Below are positions 23,856-35,985 of a stretch of 64,000 nt of DNA, piece by piece. The DNA lies in contig JAESUZ010004534.1 of assembly GCA_017311185.1 (NCBI GenBank), positions 372,001-436,000 on the forward strand, in the 5' to 3' direction. Both the position numbers and the translations under genes were made by a program. The stretch is from Proteles cristata cristata (lineage: Eukaryota; Chordata; Mammalia; Carnivora; Hyaenidae). Every line of letters begins with the position of its first letter. Position 1 is the stretch's first letter. Below the pieces are notes generated by a model. The model made no database searches. It was not told the origin of the DNA and saw only the letters and a program-made list of their open reading frames with translations.

Positions 23856-25454
23856 CATATGTTTCCTTTATGTGTTAGTAAAATGGATGCAACGTTTCCA
23901 GAATTTGTGATCAAATCTTGAGGAAGAAGAGGGTCATCTTCATCCAAGTCTTCTTAGGAGCAAGGACACCTTTCCCAGTACCATTTTCTACTTCGCCTAC
24001 CACACTTACTCTCACCATTCGTTGGCAGGATTGGATAACTTGGTCATTCCTAAACGAATCATTGGCAAGATGGCTGAGCCAAGAGGATTGGCTTAGGTGA
24101 ATCATGTGGGAGGGGATGACATTTGGAGAAACAACCACAAAATCACTACAGTGGTCAGACCCAGAGCTTGGACAAGATGTCTCTCTTACATTCCCTGTGG
24201 GCATGTAAATAGACACACAGTAGGAGGGGGACTGGTGTTTAATTGCTCTTACCAGGAGCACTTAGGCTTCAGCTCCTTCCCAAGATGTCCAAATAGAACC
24301 CACAGAGAAGCTGGCATGAGGCCTGGCACAGTGTGGATTCCTGCTGTCCCTCTGTGTATGGCAGTCATCACTTTCTGTTACACGCCATCAATATTTATGC
24401 AAGCTCCTGTTGATTCTACTAGACCTCAACTCTCTTGAGGGTGGCAGCACCGTGCTCTCCTCTCCCAAAACACTTTCCATGATGCTGATGCCGATGCCTT
24501 GGGATCCAAGTCATTGGGAAGTAGAGTCAGGGCGGAAACAACCAGTGAAGCCTCAGCATACAGTCCTATGAGATGGAGAAGAGAAGCTTGACATTTGTTA
24601 ATTGGGTGAGGGGAGGAGGAGGAAATATTGTCATCAATAACCAATAACTTTCTCTTCTAAATTGAACCAGACACTTCACTGCTAAGTAGAATTCTCAAGG
24701 TCGATCAAGTCCTGATCCTGTAGTTCTGGACTATTTATTGTTGGGACTAGTAGCTTATGTTAGAAGGAAGACAATTAACCTTTCCTGATGAAACAGCCCA
24801 TACAGGTCATAAGGACTGGTTGCCACAGGAATGAGCCACCAGTCTTTCTTCAACAAAGACAAAAACAAATTGTATATTTCCCATAGTTGTCTGACAAAAG
24901 CTTATGTGCACAGTGTCACTAAGGCTTTGTTCAGTATATCTCTCCACTTATTGTACAAAACAACTTGCCTCTACGTTACTAAAACACATGGAGTAAACAT
25001 CCACTATACATCTTTCACCAACTCAGTATCTTTATTCCTCCTAAATGCTCACTAAAGTAATAATCCACGGGCCTCATTTGTTCCTCAGTTCTTCCGATGA
25101 GGAGTTTTTATTCAGAAGCAATACACTGTCCTCCATGAGAACAGCTCCTTGAATTTTAATATTATGTATTTCATATGTTTTCTTAATTTGCATTCTCTAA
25201 ATGCAAATGACCTGCTCTGTTGAATTTTCACTTATAAAACCATGTTCAATGCAGTTATACAATATAAGCAGTAAATGAGATAAAACACTTAATTACAAAT
25301 TAATTTCCCTCTCTCACCACCAAAATGGCTTTTAATTGTACTGAAAGAATTACTGAGAAATGTAAAGAAACAACTTGCTCCTTAATTTTTTTGCATTTTT
25401 TGCCAGATGTAGAGAGTCTGATTACATTTCTAATAAAGTCAAGGTATATATATT

Positions 25455-25655
25455 TTTACGTTTGTTTATCAGAGAGAGAGAGAGCACATGTGAGTGTGCA
25501 GAGGAGGGGCAAAGAGAGAGGGAAAGAATCTGAAGCAGGCTCTGTATTGACAGCATGGAGTCTGTCATGGGGTTTGATCTCACCAAGTATGAGATCATGA
25601 CCTGAGCCGAAATCAAGAGTCAGACACTTAACCAACTGAGCCACCCAGGGGCCCT
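25455..25655 (-). mobile_element. CAN-SINE, antisense to NALCN
   Basis: ACGTTTGTTTATCAGAGAGAG is a decayed tail junction, followed by a diverged body (CTGTATTGACAGCATGG) and a head ending CACCCAGGGGCCC. Flanks GTATATATTTTT and GCATGTATTTTTT are only loosely alike, so this is an old copy. Confidence 0.85.
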
Positions 25656-25789
25656 GCATGTATTTTTTCATAAAATATTTCAGACATGCAGAGAATACTA
25701 AAATGTGTTCTTCTGTGGCCATACATAGCTTGACAAGCACATTAGAAGTGGAACTGAAGTCCTTGAGTCCTCTTCTTTATCACTCCCTT

Positions 25790-26090
25790 CTTGCCTCTGA
25801 AGCAACACTTTTCTGAATTTGGTGTTTAGGTTCTTAGTGCATTCCTTTATGCTTTTAATGAATCACCTGAAAAGCCATAATTTTTTGCATAATTTAAACC
25901 TGCTTTTTATGCTCTCATACTGTACTGTTTCTTCTGCTAATTGCTTTTTGAGATTTACCAATGAGTATACATGTAACTGTATTTTATTTATTTTGCTTGC
26001 AGTATACTGTGCAACTGTATGTTGCATTATATTTATAATGCACTACTTATATAAACCCTTGACAATGTTTTCCCATTCTCCTGTGTGGTA
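25790..26090 (-). mobile_element. Old L1 (L1ME-like) 3' fragment, antisense, first piece
   Basis: Diverged complement of an L1 3' region, ending at CCCATTCTCCTG. The matching continuation (TTTTGGATGTTTG...CTGCTCTGAACATTG) resumes after the LTR at 26090-26590. Weak alone, but the continuity across the LTR supports it. Confidence 0.5.
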
Positions 26091-26590
26091 GGTGAATTCC
26101 CCATGGGTTTGGGCAGGACTCCTGAATAGGATGGAGTTTCACGTCTGTGAATAGGCTAATAATCAGTTAATTTGGAATCCATCAAAAAGGAGATTATCTT
26201 GGGTGTGTCTGACATATTCAGACGGACTGGGCTCTTTTGAAGAATCATTTGAGGCAAGAGTCTCCAGTTGGCTTTGAAGAAATAAGCTGTCACGTTAAAG
26301 GGCCATGTGGTTAGGACCTGCGAGTGGCCTTTAGGGGCTGTGTGCTTCAAGAAGACAGGGTCCTCAGTCCTACAACCACAGGAACTGAGTTCTGGTAATA
26401 ATCTGAATGAGGCTCCAAATGAGACCACAGCGCTGCCCACACCTTGACTTCAGCCTCTGAGATTCTGAGCAGAGAACCCAGTTATACTGTGCCCACATCT
26501 CTAACCTATAGAAACTGCAAATAAGAAATGGTATTGTTTTAAGCTGCTAACGTTGTGATCATTTGTAACACAGAAATAGTAAATGAATGC
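26090..26590 (+). mobile_element. MLT1-type MaLR solo LTR inserted in an old L1
   Basis: Starts near TGTGGTAGGTGAATTCCCC. The 3' part reads GCCTCTGAGATTCTGAGCAG, then ACTGCAAATAAGAAATGG and TTTTAAGCTGCTAACGTTG, the standard MLT1 end. Flanking L1 sequence is collinear, so the LTR is the younger element. Confidence 0.8.
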
Positions 26591-27115
26591 ATGCAGGTTT
26601 TGGATGTTTGTTTCTCATATTTTGTAATTCCAAATAGTGCTGCTCTGAACATTGCAAATTAGCTTGTGCACATGTGAACATTTTTTTTTTTAGGATCCGT
26701 AGCTAGGAATAGAATTCCTGAGTCTTAGCATAAAGATAACCTCAACTTCAGCAGGTATTGATAAACTTGCATTCCCATGCAGTTTCCCTAGCATATCTGC
26801 TATCAGCAGGACATAGGAATGTTCTCTGCTTCACAACCCAGCCATACTTGGTCTTCTCAGGCTGTGTGTTACTTTCAACGTTTAACTCTTCATTTAACCT
26901 GAATTGATTTTTGTGGTTGCTGTGAGACAGGGAGCAATCTTATTTTATTTCCATTGGATAACCCATTGTCGCGGTACCATTTATTGACTAGTCTATTCAT
27001 TCCCCATGGTTGTGTTATGCTGCTCTGTCATAATAGGATTCCACTTGTGCATACCTTGGTCAAGACACAAGCTCCTTTTCATCTCTTTTTGCAATGGAGA
27101 TGTTTTTTTCTTTTT
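26590..27115 (-). mobile_element. Old L1 fragment, antisense, second piece
   Basis: Shows the complement L1 order: ATAGTGCTGCTCTGAACATTG, AGGAATAGAATTCCTGAGTC, CTTGCATTCCCATGCAG. The farther ORF2 passage CCTGAATTGATTTTTGTGG and ACCATTTATTGACTAGTC follows at 26897-26995. No frame survives. Confidence 0.7.
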
Positions 27116-27117
27116 TT

Positions 27118-27129
27118 GGGGGGGGGGGG
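27118..27129 (+). repeat. G homopolymer (12)
   Basis: Twelve consecutive G directly after a T-run, at the point where the antisense L1 match ends. Long G runs are rare in mammalian introns and are prone to length error. Confidence 0.85.
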
Positions 27130-28015
27130 TGTCTGGTGAAATCCAGTGAATATCCAGCCCTACTGAAGTATCTCAGGTAGTAGCCTCCATCTTTCAAGGG
27201 CCTTTGACTTCACTCCTTGTTCCTGACAGTACATGAAAAACCATAGTCTGCCAGAGACTGTAAATCCCCTGAGATTGTCTTTTTCTTTTTTTAACTGAAG
27301 CTGCTTATTAGTTTTTGGTCCTAGGGTTTCAATTATTGTCTGGGGATTGTAATGAGGCCTTTGAAAGGATGCTTGTTGCATTTATACAGAATTTGGGGAC
27401 GGAGGGCTAATCAGTTTTTTTTCCATATATGATCAGACACTGATCAGATCATGAATATATTTTTGAGAATAAAAAATCCCACTCCAGTGACTATCTTTCA
27501 GATGGATAGGTTTCTTTTCCTTCCACAGATACACCCTGAGGCCAAGCCATCCCAACATCTGCCTTCACCATCTGAAGCCTCCCACTTGTTTGCATTTAGT
27601 TGCAATTTAGTTATTGATTCTCATAATCTCATTCTATGCTCCCCTAATCTGCTACACCATTGAAATCCATTTTCCACAAAATATCAGATATATCCATTCA
27701 CAATGAAGACTAACAAAATTGTATATGTGTTTTCTTGCTGTTTGTAATTTAGCCCACATTCTCACATTGTGAGCCCACAAATGCCTCATGGAACCATGAG
27801 GCATACACACATGAACAAACATACGAACTGCCCTCTTTGAGTTGTAACATAGTCAAGAGTGTAAGGAAGGAGTCAGCTTATCCCATAGTAGACACAAAAG
27901 AAAGAGCTCAAATAAGCCAGAAGATGAAATATGACATTAAAGATTATCTGGAGAATGTTTTAAAATTCCAGGAGCCTACTATGTGATAAGCACAAAGCTT
28001 CCAAAAATCACTTTG

Positions 28016-28228
28016 CTTTTTTTTTTTTTTCAATTTGTTTAATGTTTATTCCTTTTTGAAAGAGGGAGGGGGGCAGAGAGAGAGGGAGATACAGAATCCA
28101 GAATCCGAAGCAGGCTTCAGGCTCAGAGCTGTCAGCACAAAGCTTGATGTGAGGCTGGAACTCACAGGGTGGTGAGATCATGACCTGAGCTGAAGTTGAC
28201 ACTTAACCAACTGAGCCACCCAGGCGCT
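28016..28228 (-). mobile_element. CAN-SINE, antisense to NALCN
   Basis: Target duplication CCAAAAATCACTTTG / CCAAAAATCACCTTG at 28001-28015 and 28229-28243, with one difference. It contains a small internal duplication, CAGAATCCAGAATCCGAAG, and has lost a few bases before the head (AGTTGACACTT). Confidence 0.94.
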
Positions 28229-28936
28229 CCAAAAATCACCTTGTTTTAATAAGAGGAAGGGTCTGCTTCCAAAGCTTTATGAACAGTGGTCTTCAGGGGT
28301 ACATGTGGTTTCCACAGATAAGAATTTGGGTAATGGCATTCGATGAAAATATCCCATATCAGTGAGACAGAATGAGTAAGTCAGAGCCCTGAAGAATCCC
28401 AGGGCATACAGGGATGGATGAGGAAAGAACCTGCAATGTTGGTCTGGAGCCAGACAATAGGGTGTTTTCAGAGGTTGGGATTGTGACAGAGGGATTGTGT
28501 TGAAGATTTTGCTCTCACTTTCTTATTTTCTTCCTGGAGAATAACAGCCAAGCTATTTTAAGGAAGGTTACACTGGAAGAAATGTTATTTCTCTGAGGAG
28601 GTATTTTCACTGAATGAACTTCATTTCTATTGACCAAAGACAAAAATTTATGATTGAGGAATTGCAGCAGCATCAGGGCAGGAAGGGAGATAATTTTCAT
28701 TTTTTTCTGTGTAGCCATTACTGTGTCAAATCTTCTACAGTCTCTTAAAGTTGGTCCCATCAAAGGCTTTAAGCCATCCAAGGCTTTCATCTGTGTCTGA
28801 ATCTGGATCTGTGATAGAAACAAGCACCTTGTTTTAAAATTTAAAGTAATTTAGTGATATAGTTTAATGTCAACATCTCCCCCCCAAAAAGTTTTCAAAG
28901 TAACTTTATTTTCTTCCTACTGTAAAATCAGAGGGT

Positions 28937-28994
28937 TTGGTTTTTGTTTTTGTGGGGGGGTTTGTTTTTGTTTTGTTTTGTTTTTGTTTTTTGC
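28937..28994 (+). repeat. (TTTTG)n-like tract with a G-run
   Basis: TTTTTG and TTTTG units surround a run of seven G. Low-complexity G/T-rich on the + strand. Confidence 0.85.
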
Positions 28995-29559
28995 TTCTAG
29001 TTGAGTTTCTTTTTGTGGTGATTCATCATTGGCATAGTGATAAAATAATATCTGGTGCACTTCCTCTTAAAGGGTTGTTTTAATGCAGTATGAATCACAC
29101 AGAGCTAGCTGTCTTTTCCTGTTGTGTATCGCCATCATTGGTCCACTGCACTGCAATTATCAGAACTATTTCTTGGGTAAAGCATCCGTAGAGTACAAGC
29201 CTCAGTCCAAGATGGACACATTTTAGGGAAGACCTTTTTATTTGACCTGGCTATTATCCTTTTCCAATATGGACTATACATTTAATAATTTATATTTATT
29301 TAATATAATATTTAAGGAATATTTTTAAGCAACATTTAAGAGAATTAATCTAAAGGGAAAACAAAATCAAAATGACAATGAATGCCAAAACGAAACTCAA
29401 AACACAAAAGTGCACCATGAGGACATCCATGTTTGCTGGAGGTCAGGCACAAGTGACTCCAGTTTTTCTAGCAAATGTAGACTTGGACAGGTGAAAAATG
29501 ATTATGAAGAGAAAACAAACTATTTTCCTCGAGAAGCATAATTATTCTGGACTAAGTCA

Positions 29560-29775
29560 AGAACGATATTTCCCCAGGGGTCATTATCATCAATAGTAAT
29601 AATTACCGTATATGAGACTTTTTACATGTGAGTCCCTCATGACAAGAACTTTTTTTACAGGTAGAAAGAGAAGTACATACATACACACAGAGATACCCAT
29701 ATATATCTAATGTGATCCCCAAAACAACCAATTAAGGAGTGTTTCCCCCATATTATAGATGTTATAAAAAAAAAA
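29560..29775 (+). mobile_element. Possible MIR relic
   Basis: AATAGTAATAATTACCGTATATGAG at the start and TGTGATCCCCAAAACAACCAA then TCCCCCATATTATAGATG later follow MIR order, but similarity is low. It ends in an A-run at 29767-29779. Confidence 0.4.
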
Positions 29776-30329
29776 AAAGCAGTGAGGAGCATCATCAAAA
29801 ATTGATAAGAACTAACAAGAAAATGTACAAGGCTACAGTAATAGAATGTGACTTAGAGTTAAACTGTCAATGAATGGGCAAACCTGCATTAAAAAAACAT
29901 CTGGCAAAGAAAGCATCCCAATTAGTACAAGACGAATTGTTCTCAAACAAGCAATATGGGGGATAGCAGAGTCTCCTCATTCTATGTATCAAAATATCTT
30001 CCTGGTGAATCACAGCAAGGATATGTGAAGTGTGAAAATGTAGAAAACAAAAAGAAAGTGTCATCTTTCATCTTTCTTGATGGTCAAGAAATCTCTAGGC
30101 CTAAAAGAAGAACCAATTTGACTTTTCAAACAAGTCGAAAATAACCACTATCGGTAATTTTTAAGATCAAAGGAAAACACAAAGCTACAACCTTACTTTA
30201 TAATGCATGTCACAAGGAAAGTGTTGAATGGACAAGATCTGTTTGTTATTTTTTACTTTTTGGCTAATGGTCGTGTGTGCATCTGCTGGCAGGAAGCCCT
30301 CTCACACATCGCATGTGGCAGAGAACATT

Positions 30330-30745
30330 TGTGTAACTTTTCTGGGAATCCAGTTTTTATTATATATGAAGACACTGAAAAGCATTTTTACTCTTTGATC
30401 CAGTGGTTGCATTTCTAGAAATCTACTCCAAGAAAATAACCAGAGATCCACACAAAGACAGATCTTCAAAAAATGCTCTTCATGGCATTATTTAATATTG
30501 TAAAAATTTGAAACAACTTTAATGTCCAACCATCATGGAAAGTCTAAATAAATTTTAATGTGGTGGCACATCATCCAGTTATCAAAACTCTTATTTTTAC
30601 AGCCTAACTTGGGAGGTAAGCCCTGGGTAATGCTAATGGTAATGATAAAATGTTAAGCAAAAAAGCATAATAAAAATCATATTTGTAGCTGAGTTCAATT
30701 TTATTTCAAATACATATATACACCCAGAAAAAAATAGAGTTTAAT
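30330..30745 (+). mobile_element. HAL1/L1ME-like 3' fragment
   Basis: Ordered passages: TTGATCCAGTGGTTGCATTTC, CAAGAAAATAACCAGAGATCC, GGCATTATTTAATATTGTAAA, CAACTTTAATGTCCAACCATC, and TGTTAAGCAAAAAAGC, as in the 3' part of old LINE-1-related elements. No open frame. Confidence 0.7.
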
Positions 30746-31190
30746 ACATTCCTTTATATATATCTACTCTTATCAGAGATATAAAATTTCTACAAGTCTA
30801 ATTTTAGTCATATAATAAGACCGATTTTAATTCATGGCTTGTAAAATCAGCTTTATTAATGTCAAATCATTTCAATTAAACATTTATTTGTAAACAACTA
30901 TCAAATCTATTTTCAAGGTATTAGAGTACTAAATAAGCACTATCAGATTCGAAGCAAGACTTGGAAATTTATGTGTGTGATAGAGCAGGCGATATAATTT
31001 GCGGTAAAGCTAGCTTGTTATTTGTGGACTTAGTGAAGAAAAATGAGCAATCAAAGCCCATTTGAAGAGAGCAAACAATGGCACACTCCATTTCTAACGT
31101 GTAGGGTTATTGTTTGTTTTCTTAATGCAAACCTTTAAGCTTTCTCTGACCAGAGTTGCTTTCTGTTTGAAGCCAAATAAAAAAACCTTG

Positions 31191-31210
31191 CTCTTTTTTA
31201 TATATATTTT

Positions 31211-31244
<34 letters not shown>

Positions 31245-31454
31245 ATTTTTTTAATGTTTATGTATTCTTGAGAGAGAGAGAGTGACAGAGCATTAGCAGG
31301 GGAGAGGGAGAGAGAGAGAGACAGAATCTGAAGCAGTCTCCAGGCTCTGAACTGTCAGCGTAGAGCCCGACACAGGGCTCGAGCTCATGAATCACAAGAT
31401 CATGACCTGAGCCTAAGTTGGACATTTAACCAACTGAACCACCCAGGCACGCTG
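31191..31454 (-). mobile_element. CAN-SINE with TA-expanded tail, antisense to NALCN
   Basis: Target duplication AAAAACCTTG at 31181-31190 and 31455-31464. The tail complement has turned into a (TA)n tract (31199-31244). The body is otherwise standard (GAACTGTCAGCG), with a head ending CCAGGCACGC. Confidence 0.92.
31199..31244. repeat. (TA)n microsatellite in a SINE tail
   Basis: Two TA runs separated by one G (at 31226), together about 45 bp. Confidence 0.88.
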
Positions 31455-32474
31455 AAAAACCTTGTTTTTAGTCATGGTTCTACAAACCAATGGTCGGATT
31501 TCCTAGGTAGACTCCATGGTACTTTAGTTACAGAAGTTTTCTTAATACAAATCTTCCACTTGTTTAACAATAGGAGTCACAGCTGTTTTCAGGATCACTG
31601 TTTCTTCTGTATATGTTCTGAGATCTTTATTGCACCAAAAGTAGAATGTCAACTTTCATCTGCAATTTTATTGTGTGTATTTGCCAATGAAATGCATCAT
31701 TTACATCATGAAAATTTAATATGACTGACATTAGCAAAATCACTAATTAAGAAATAGGGCATAAATACTCCCAGAAACTTGACAGTCTGTTCTATGAAGA
31801 AAATTAATTCAGAAGTTTCCTATTTGCATAAACCACCAGGTCTCATTTTCACAGCTGTTTGTTCTGTCAGCTAGATGGCTGCATTTCAGAATTATTTTAA
31901 CATAATCGGTGGGAAGTATACCTTTCAACTAAAAATATCATGCCCCAAAGAAACACTGTGAGGGGAAATTTTTAAGTTCAGTCAGTTCATCTTGATATTT
32001 TTTTCCCCTTAAGATAAACGTTTCTAACATGGGAACCTTAACATTTAAGTCATAAATGATTAATATATTTTTTATTATTAAAATTCTGTAATTTTAGATT
32101 CTCACGAAAATGAAAATGGTATATCCTTTCCAGGTGGAAAAATGTTAATGAGTGGAGTTTATTTTAGCAGAGAGGAGAAAATACTAGAGATATCTCCGTT
32201 CCATTAATCAGTTGAGCTTAATATGCAGTTCTAGATATGTCCCCGGTACGATGTAAGACAAAGGTAAACATTTCAAATATCACAACGTTTTCAAAATTTA
32301 TACAAGTTGAATATTATACTGTTTGTTTTAGTAATTTACGTTATGTAAAGAAGTGAGCAATTACTAGATCTTCAGATCTAGACTCTTTGCAATATTCAAA
32401 AGGACAACAGGAATTTGAAGACAACAGATCCCAACCCAGAGACCCAGCACCACCACATGGTACCTGCAGGCCTG

Positions 32475-32640
32475 GGTTAATCATGTAAGGCCCCTGCACT
32501 TCAGTACAGGCTACAATATGTACAGTAATAATTCACAGGGTCATTGCTCAAGTTACTCTACATAATGGACAATTAAATGCTTCAGGAGCTGTAAAGCACC
32601 ACATAAATGCTAGTCATGGCTCAGTGTCTCTCCTCATGTC
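32475..32640 (-). mobile_element. MIR relic, antisense
   Basis: Complement MIR order: GTACAGTAATAATTCACAGGG, GACAATTAAATGCTTCAGG, then GTAAAGCACCACATAAATGCTAG. Confidence 0.6.
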
Positions 32641-34039
32641 ATTTTAATCTTACCCCGAAAGAAATCTGAGGAGACTGTACAAAAGGAAATCCGTGATTTT
32701 TGTCTATATTGGCACTTACAGGGCTATATGTGAAAGTGAACCCAAGCATGGCCATTTAGAAGAAAAGAGATGTAAGGATACACCTCCAGACACTTTCAGG
32801 ACTAAAACAAGATTCCCTGGCTTTTGCAAATGAGTTTCTTCCATCTTTCCTTTTACTCCTGAAATTATATTTAAGTGTAGGCTCTACTGAAAGTAATTTG
32901 CTGCTGGCGTAGGCATCAGGTTCTGATGTCTGCTCTGCTTCTAATTACATTCAAGCTCATTTTGACATTTAAGGCCAATTACTTTAGTCTCGATTCAGTA
33001 AGGCTTTTCCATAGTGGTCTAAAATTTGACCAGTAAACAGGCTTTTCCCTCTCTCTCTTTATTCATTTAAATGGAATGCTTGGCAACAAGCACATTTTAG
33101 AAATTATGGAAATGAAATAAATAATGTGGGTTCATTTCAGAAAAAAAGCAAAGAACTGCATGGTCTTTTTTGACAGTATAAAGGGCAGTCACAGAATCGA
33201 CTGAATTTCTTTATAAATGACAAGGTACAAGGTGCAATTGTTTTACAGAGAGATCAATGTTTTAAATGTTTCATTTGTTTTAACTACAAAGGGAATTGGT
33301 TTCAACAGATCTCAAATTCCAGAAGAGTTCATATGTTGAGAGAGAGAGAGAGACATGGCTCCAAAACCTTTACTAATAACTAAACTAAACACTAGTTTAG
33401 TAACTAGTAACTAAACTCTTCAGAACAGAGCCCTACAGCAAAATCCAGCCGCTGTTCCATTTTGTTTTCAGATCCCAGTGAATGTGATAACATCGAGCAC
33501 AGCACCTATTTTACTTAGCTCCCTATTATCAGTTCATTTGTTAACACCATGGTTTTTACTGTTTATTCAACAAATATGCAGATGAATTGATGGCACCAGA
33601 AGGTAATTTGTCAGATCTATTAGTAACAAAACATTTACGGTAGCCTTTTCTTGTGATTTATAGGTAAGAGGTAGTCTGGGGAAGTGAACTGGAAAATATA
33701 CTGTATGAAAACAAAATTTTCCGATTGACTACCAGTACGAATAGAGACATAAAGTAGAGACCCTTAGAGCTATAGAGGTTCTCTAGGGAATCATTTAGTT
33801 CAAAGATGAAATAAAATGATGCCATCAGAAAAGCCACACTTTCAAAATCATATATCTAAAAGGAAATATCTTCTCAAAAGTATGAAGTTTATCCAGTATA
33901 ATTTTGAGCTTTCCAAAAAAGGAATCATACTGTATATAGCATTAAGTTGTAGAAACTATATAGAAATTCTGAAACTTAAATGAGGCTAATTAAAGTTTTT
34001 CCTTGAAAGATATTTTTTCATTTTTATTAAAACTATTAC

Positions 34040-34330
34040 TTGTATGGTGCTTTCACATCTATAAAGTACTCACACACACTTTATTTACTTTGATTCGCAA
34101 AGTAGTCTTCAGAGTGGTGCTGTCACACATTCGGGGAAGATCAGTATCAGGACGGCTAGGTGTTTTCCCCAGAGCTGTTAGGCTGGTCAGCGATTTAATC
34201 CCAGCTTCAGGCCCTGTGACTGCAGAACTGGACACTTGGTCCTTCGCCTCACTGCTCTGCCACTCACAGAAGGTCAAGGTCTTTATACTCAGTTCATGCA
34301 ACTTCTATTTTAAACTGCACCGTTAGCTCC
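34040..34330 (+). mobile_element. Possible MIR relic
   Basis: ATCTATAAAGTACTCACAC with CTTTGATTCGCAAAGTAG and later TAATCCCAGCTTCAGG follow a MIR-like order at low similarity. It could be a chance resemblance. Confidence 0.4.
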
Positions 34331-35539
34331 CCACCTCCAGGAAGGTCATCTCTTGAGGCTGAGGGCAGAGATGAGGTGGATGAAGTTAGTCAGATGACAG
34401 ATGACAAGAAGTCTGGGAAAGCTCGTGGCTGGTAATGGACTCACCAAAAACAGGGAAGAGGCATGCCAGTGTTGAGGCCCCTTTGGAGGCCAGGGACAAG
34501 GGGGCCTATTTTCCTCTGCTATAAGCCCTCTCTTCAGAGCAGCTGGAGGGGAAGTGTATGTGCAGCCATGAAGGGTCAGATTCACCTGGGAGTAGGCATT
34601 TCTCCTGAAGGTTTGTCAAAATAGACAGAGAGATAGAGTTTGAAGAACTGGAAAAAGTGTAACTGAGTTGATGGACCACGGACTTCCATCTAAACCATTA
34701 AAGAAGAATTTGAAGTCAAAAAATGGCTGCCGTCAATGGCTTTAATGTTACAAGTTAACGTTTTTACTCCAAATTTCATACCCACAGAGTTTGTAGTTAT
34801 GAACAGCTTAGTATAGCCACAGTAAGTGGTGGCTCATAGAGCTTTAATTTACTCTAGATTTTTAAATGCATTTAATGTAATTTTATTGTTTTTTTCCACA
34901 CCCAACTCCCCATAAGACCTCGATCTTGGCAGTCATGATTTTGCCAGCCAACATGAGAGAAGTCCAACATTTACTACTGATTGATGTCATTTTAAATATT
35001 ACAGCATTGAATGGTTAAGTTTTAAATAAAAAGAACTATGCCACAAAATATTAAAGGATCATGATGTCAGTGGATTTTTCAGAGGATAAAACTCCTCTAC
35101 CTATTACTGCTATTTGAGTGGGGAAAAAAGAAACAAGGAGATTGAGTAGGTGACTAATTAAGGCAATTAAAACCAAAGGAGGTGTCACTTTTGTACTCAG
35201 TGAATACATCAAGCCAAGTCTTCTATTTTCGGGCTGACTGGTAGTAAGACACAGCAGGGACACTCTCAATAAAAAGGTTGAGCCACTATATAAGTTGTCA
35301 AGTGGATTTCATTTTGAAAGCACATCTATTATAGAGAGAGTTCCTGAAACCAGCCAGAGACAGAGAAAGTAGATGCAAATTATATTGTAAAATGAAAGCT
35401 GTATGTCAATATGGGTTGTATTCTTCACCACATTTAAAAAAATTTTAAGTGTCTATTTTTTAAAATAAGACGAATATCTGTTTTTACACGTATTTGAATA
35501 CAAAGGATAAAAGGCATATTCAGTGAAAATGAATTTTTC

Positions 35540-35985
35540 TGTCCGCATAAAAACTTACATGAGAATGTTCATAGCAACATTATTCATAAAGCCAAAAAAG
35601 TGGAAAAACCCAAATATCCATCAACTGATGAATAGATAAAATGTGGTACATCCCCATAATGAAATATCGATTGGCAATAAAGGGAGTAAAGTGGTGATGC
35701 ATACTACAGCATGCGTGAACCCTGACCACGGATTGTATGATGGATTCAGAATCCATAGAGACAGAAAGTATACTGGTTACTGAAGGCTGTAGTAGGGAGA
35801 CATGGAGAGTGATTGCTCATGGATACATAGTTTTTGAGGGGAGGAGAAGTAATTAAACTGTTCTTGTATTAAGGGTAATGTCGTACAACTCTGTGAATAA
35901 ACCAAAAACACTAATTGTAGACTTTAAAAGATGAATTTTGTGGTGTGCAAACTATATCTCCGTAAAGCTATTACTTTAAGAAGTT
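35540..35985 (+). mobile_element. Old L1 (L1M-type) 3' end
   Basis: Clear L1M 3' order: ATGTTCATAGCAACATTATTC, CATCAACTGATGAATAG, AATCCATAGAGACAGAAAG, GTACAACTCTGTGAATA, then CTTTAAAAGATGAATTTTG and TATATCTCCGTAAAGC. It ends at the usual 3' limit without a long A tail. Old and non-coding. Confidence 0.85.

Noticed and set aside
33385..33400. CTAAAC-ACTA-GTTTAG hairpin with nearby repeats of ACTAAAC
   Set aside because: Six-base stem only; expected by chance in AT-rich sequence.
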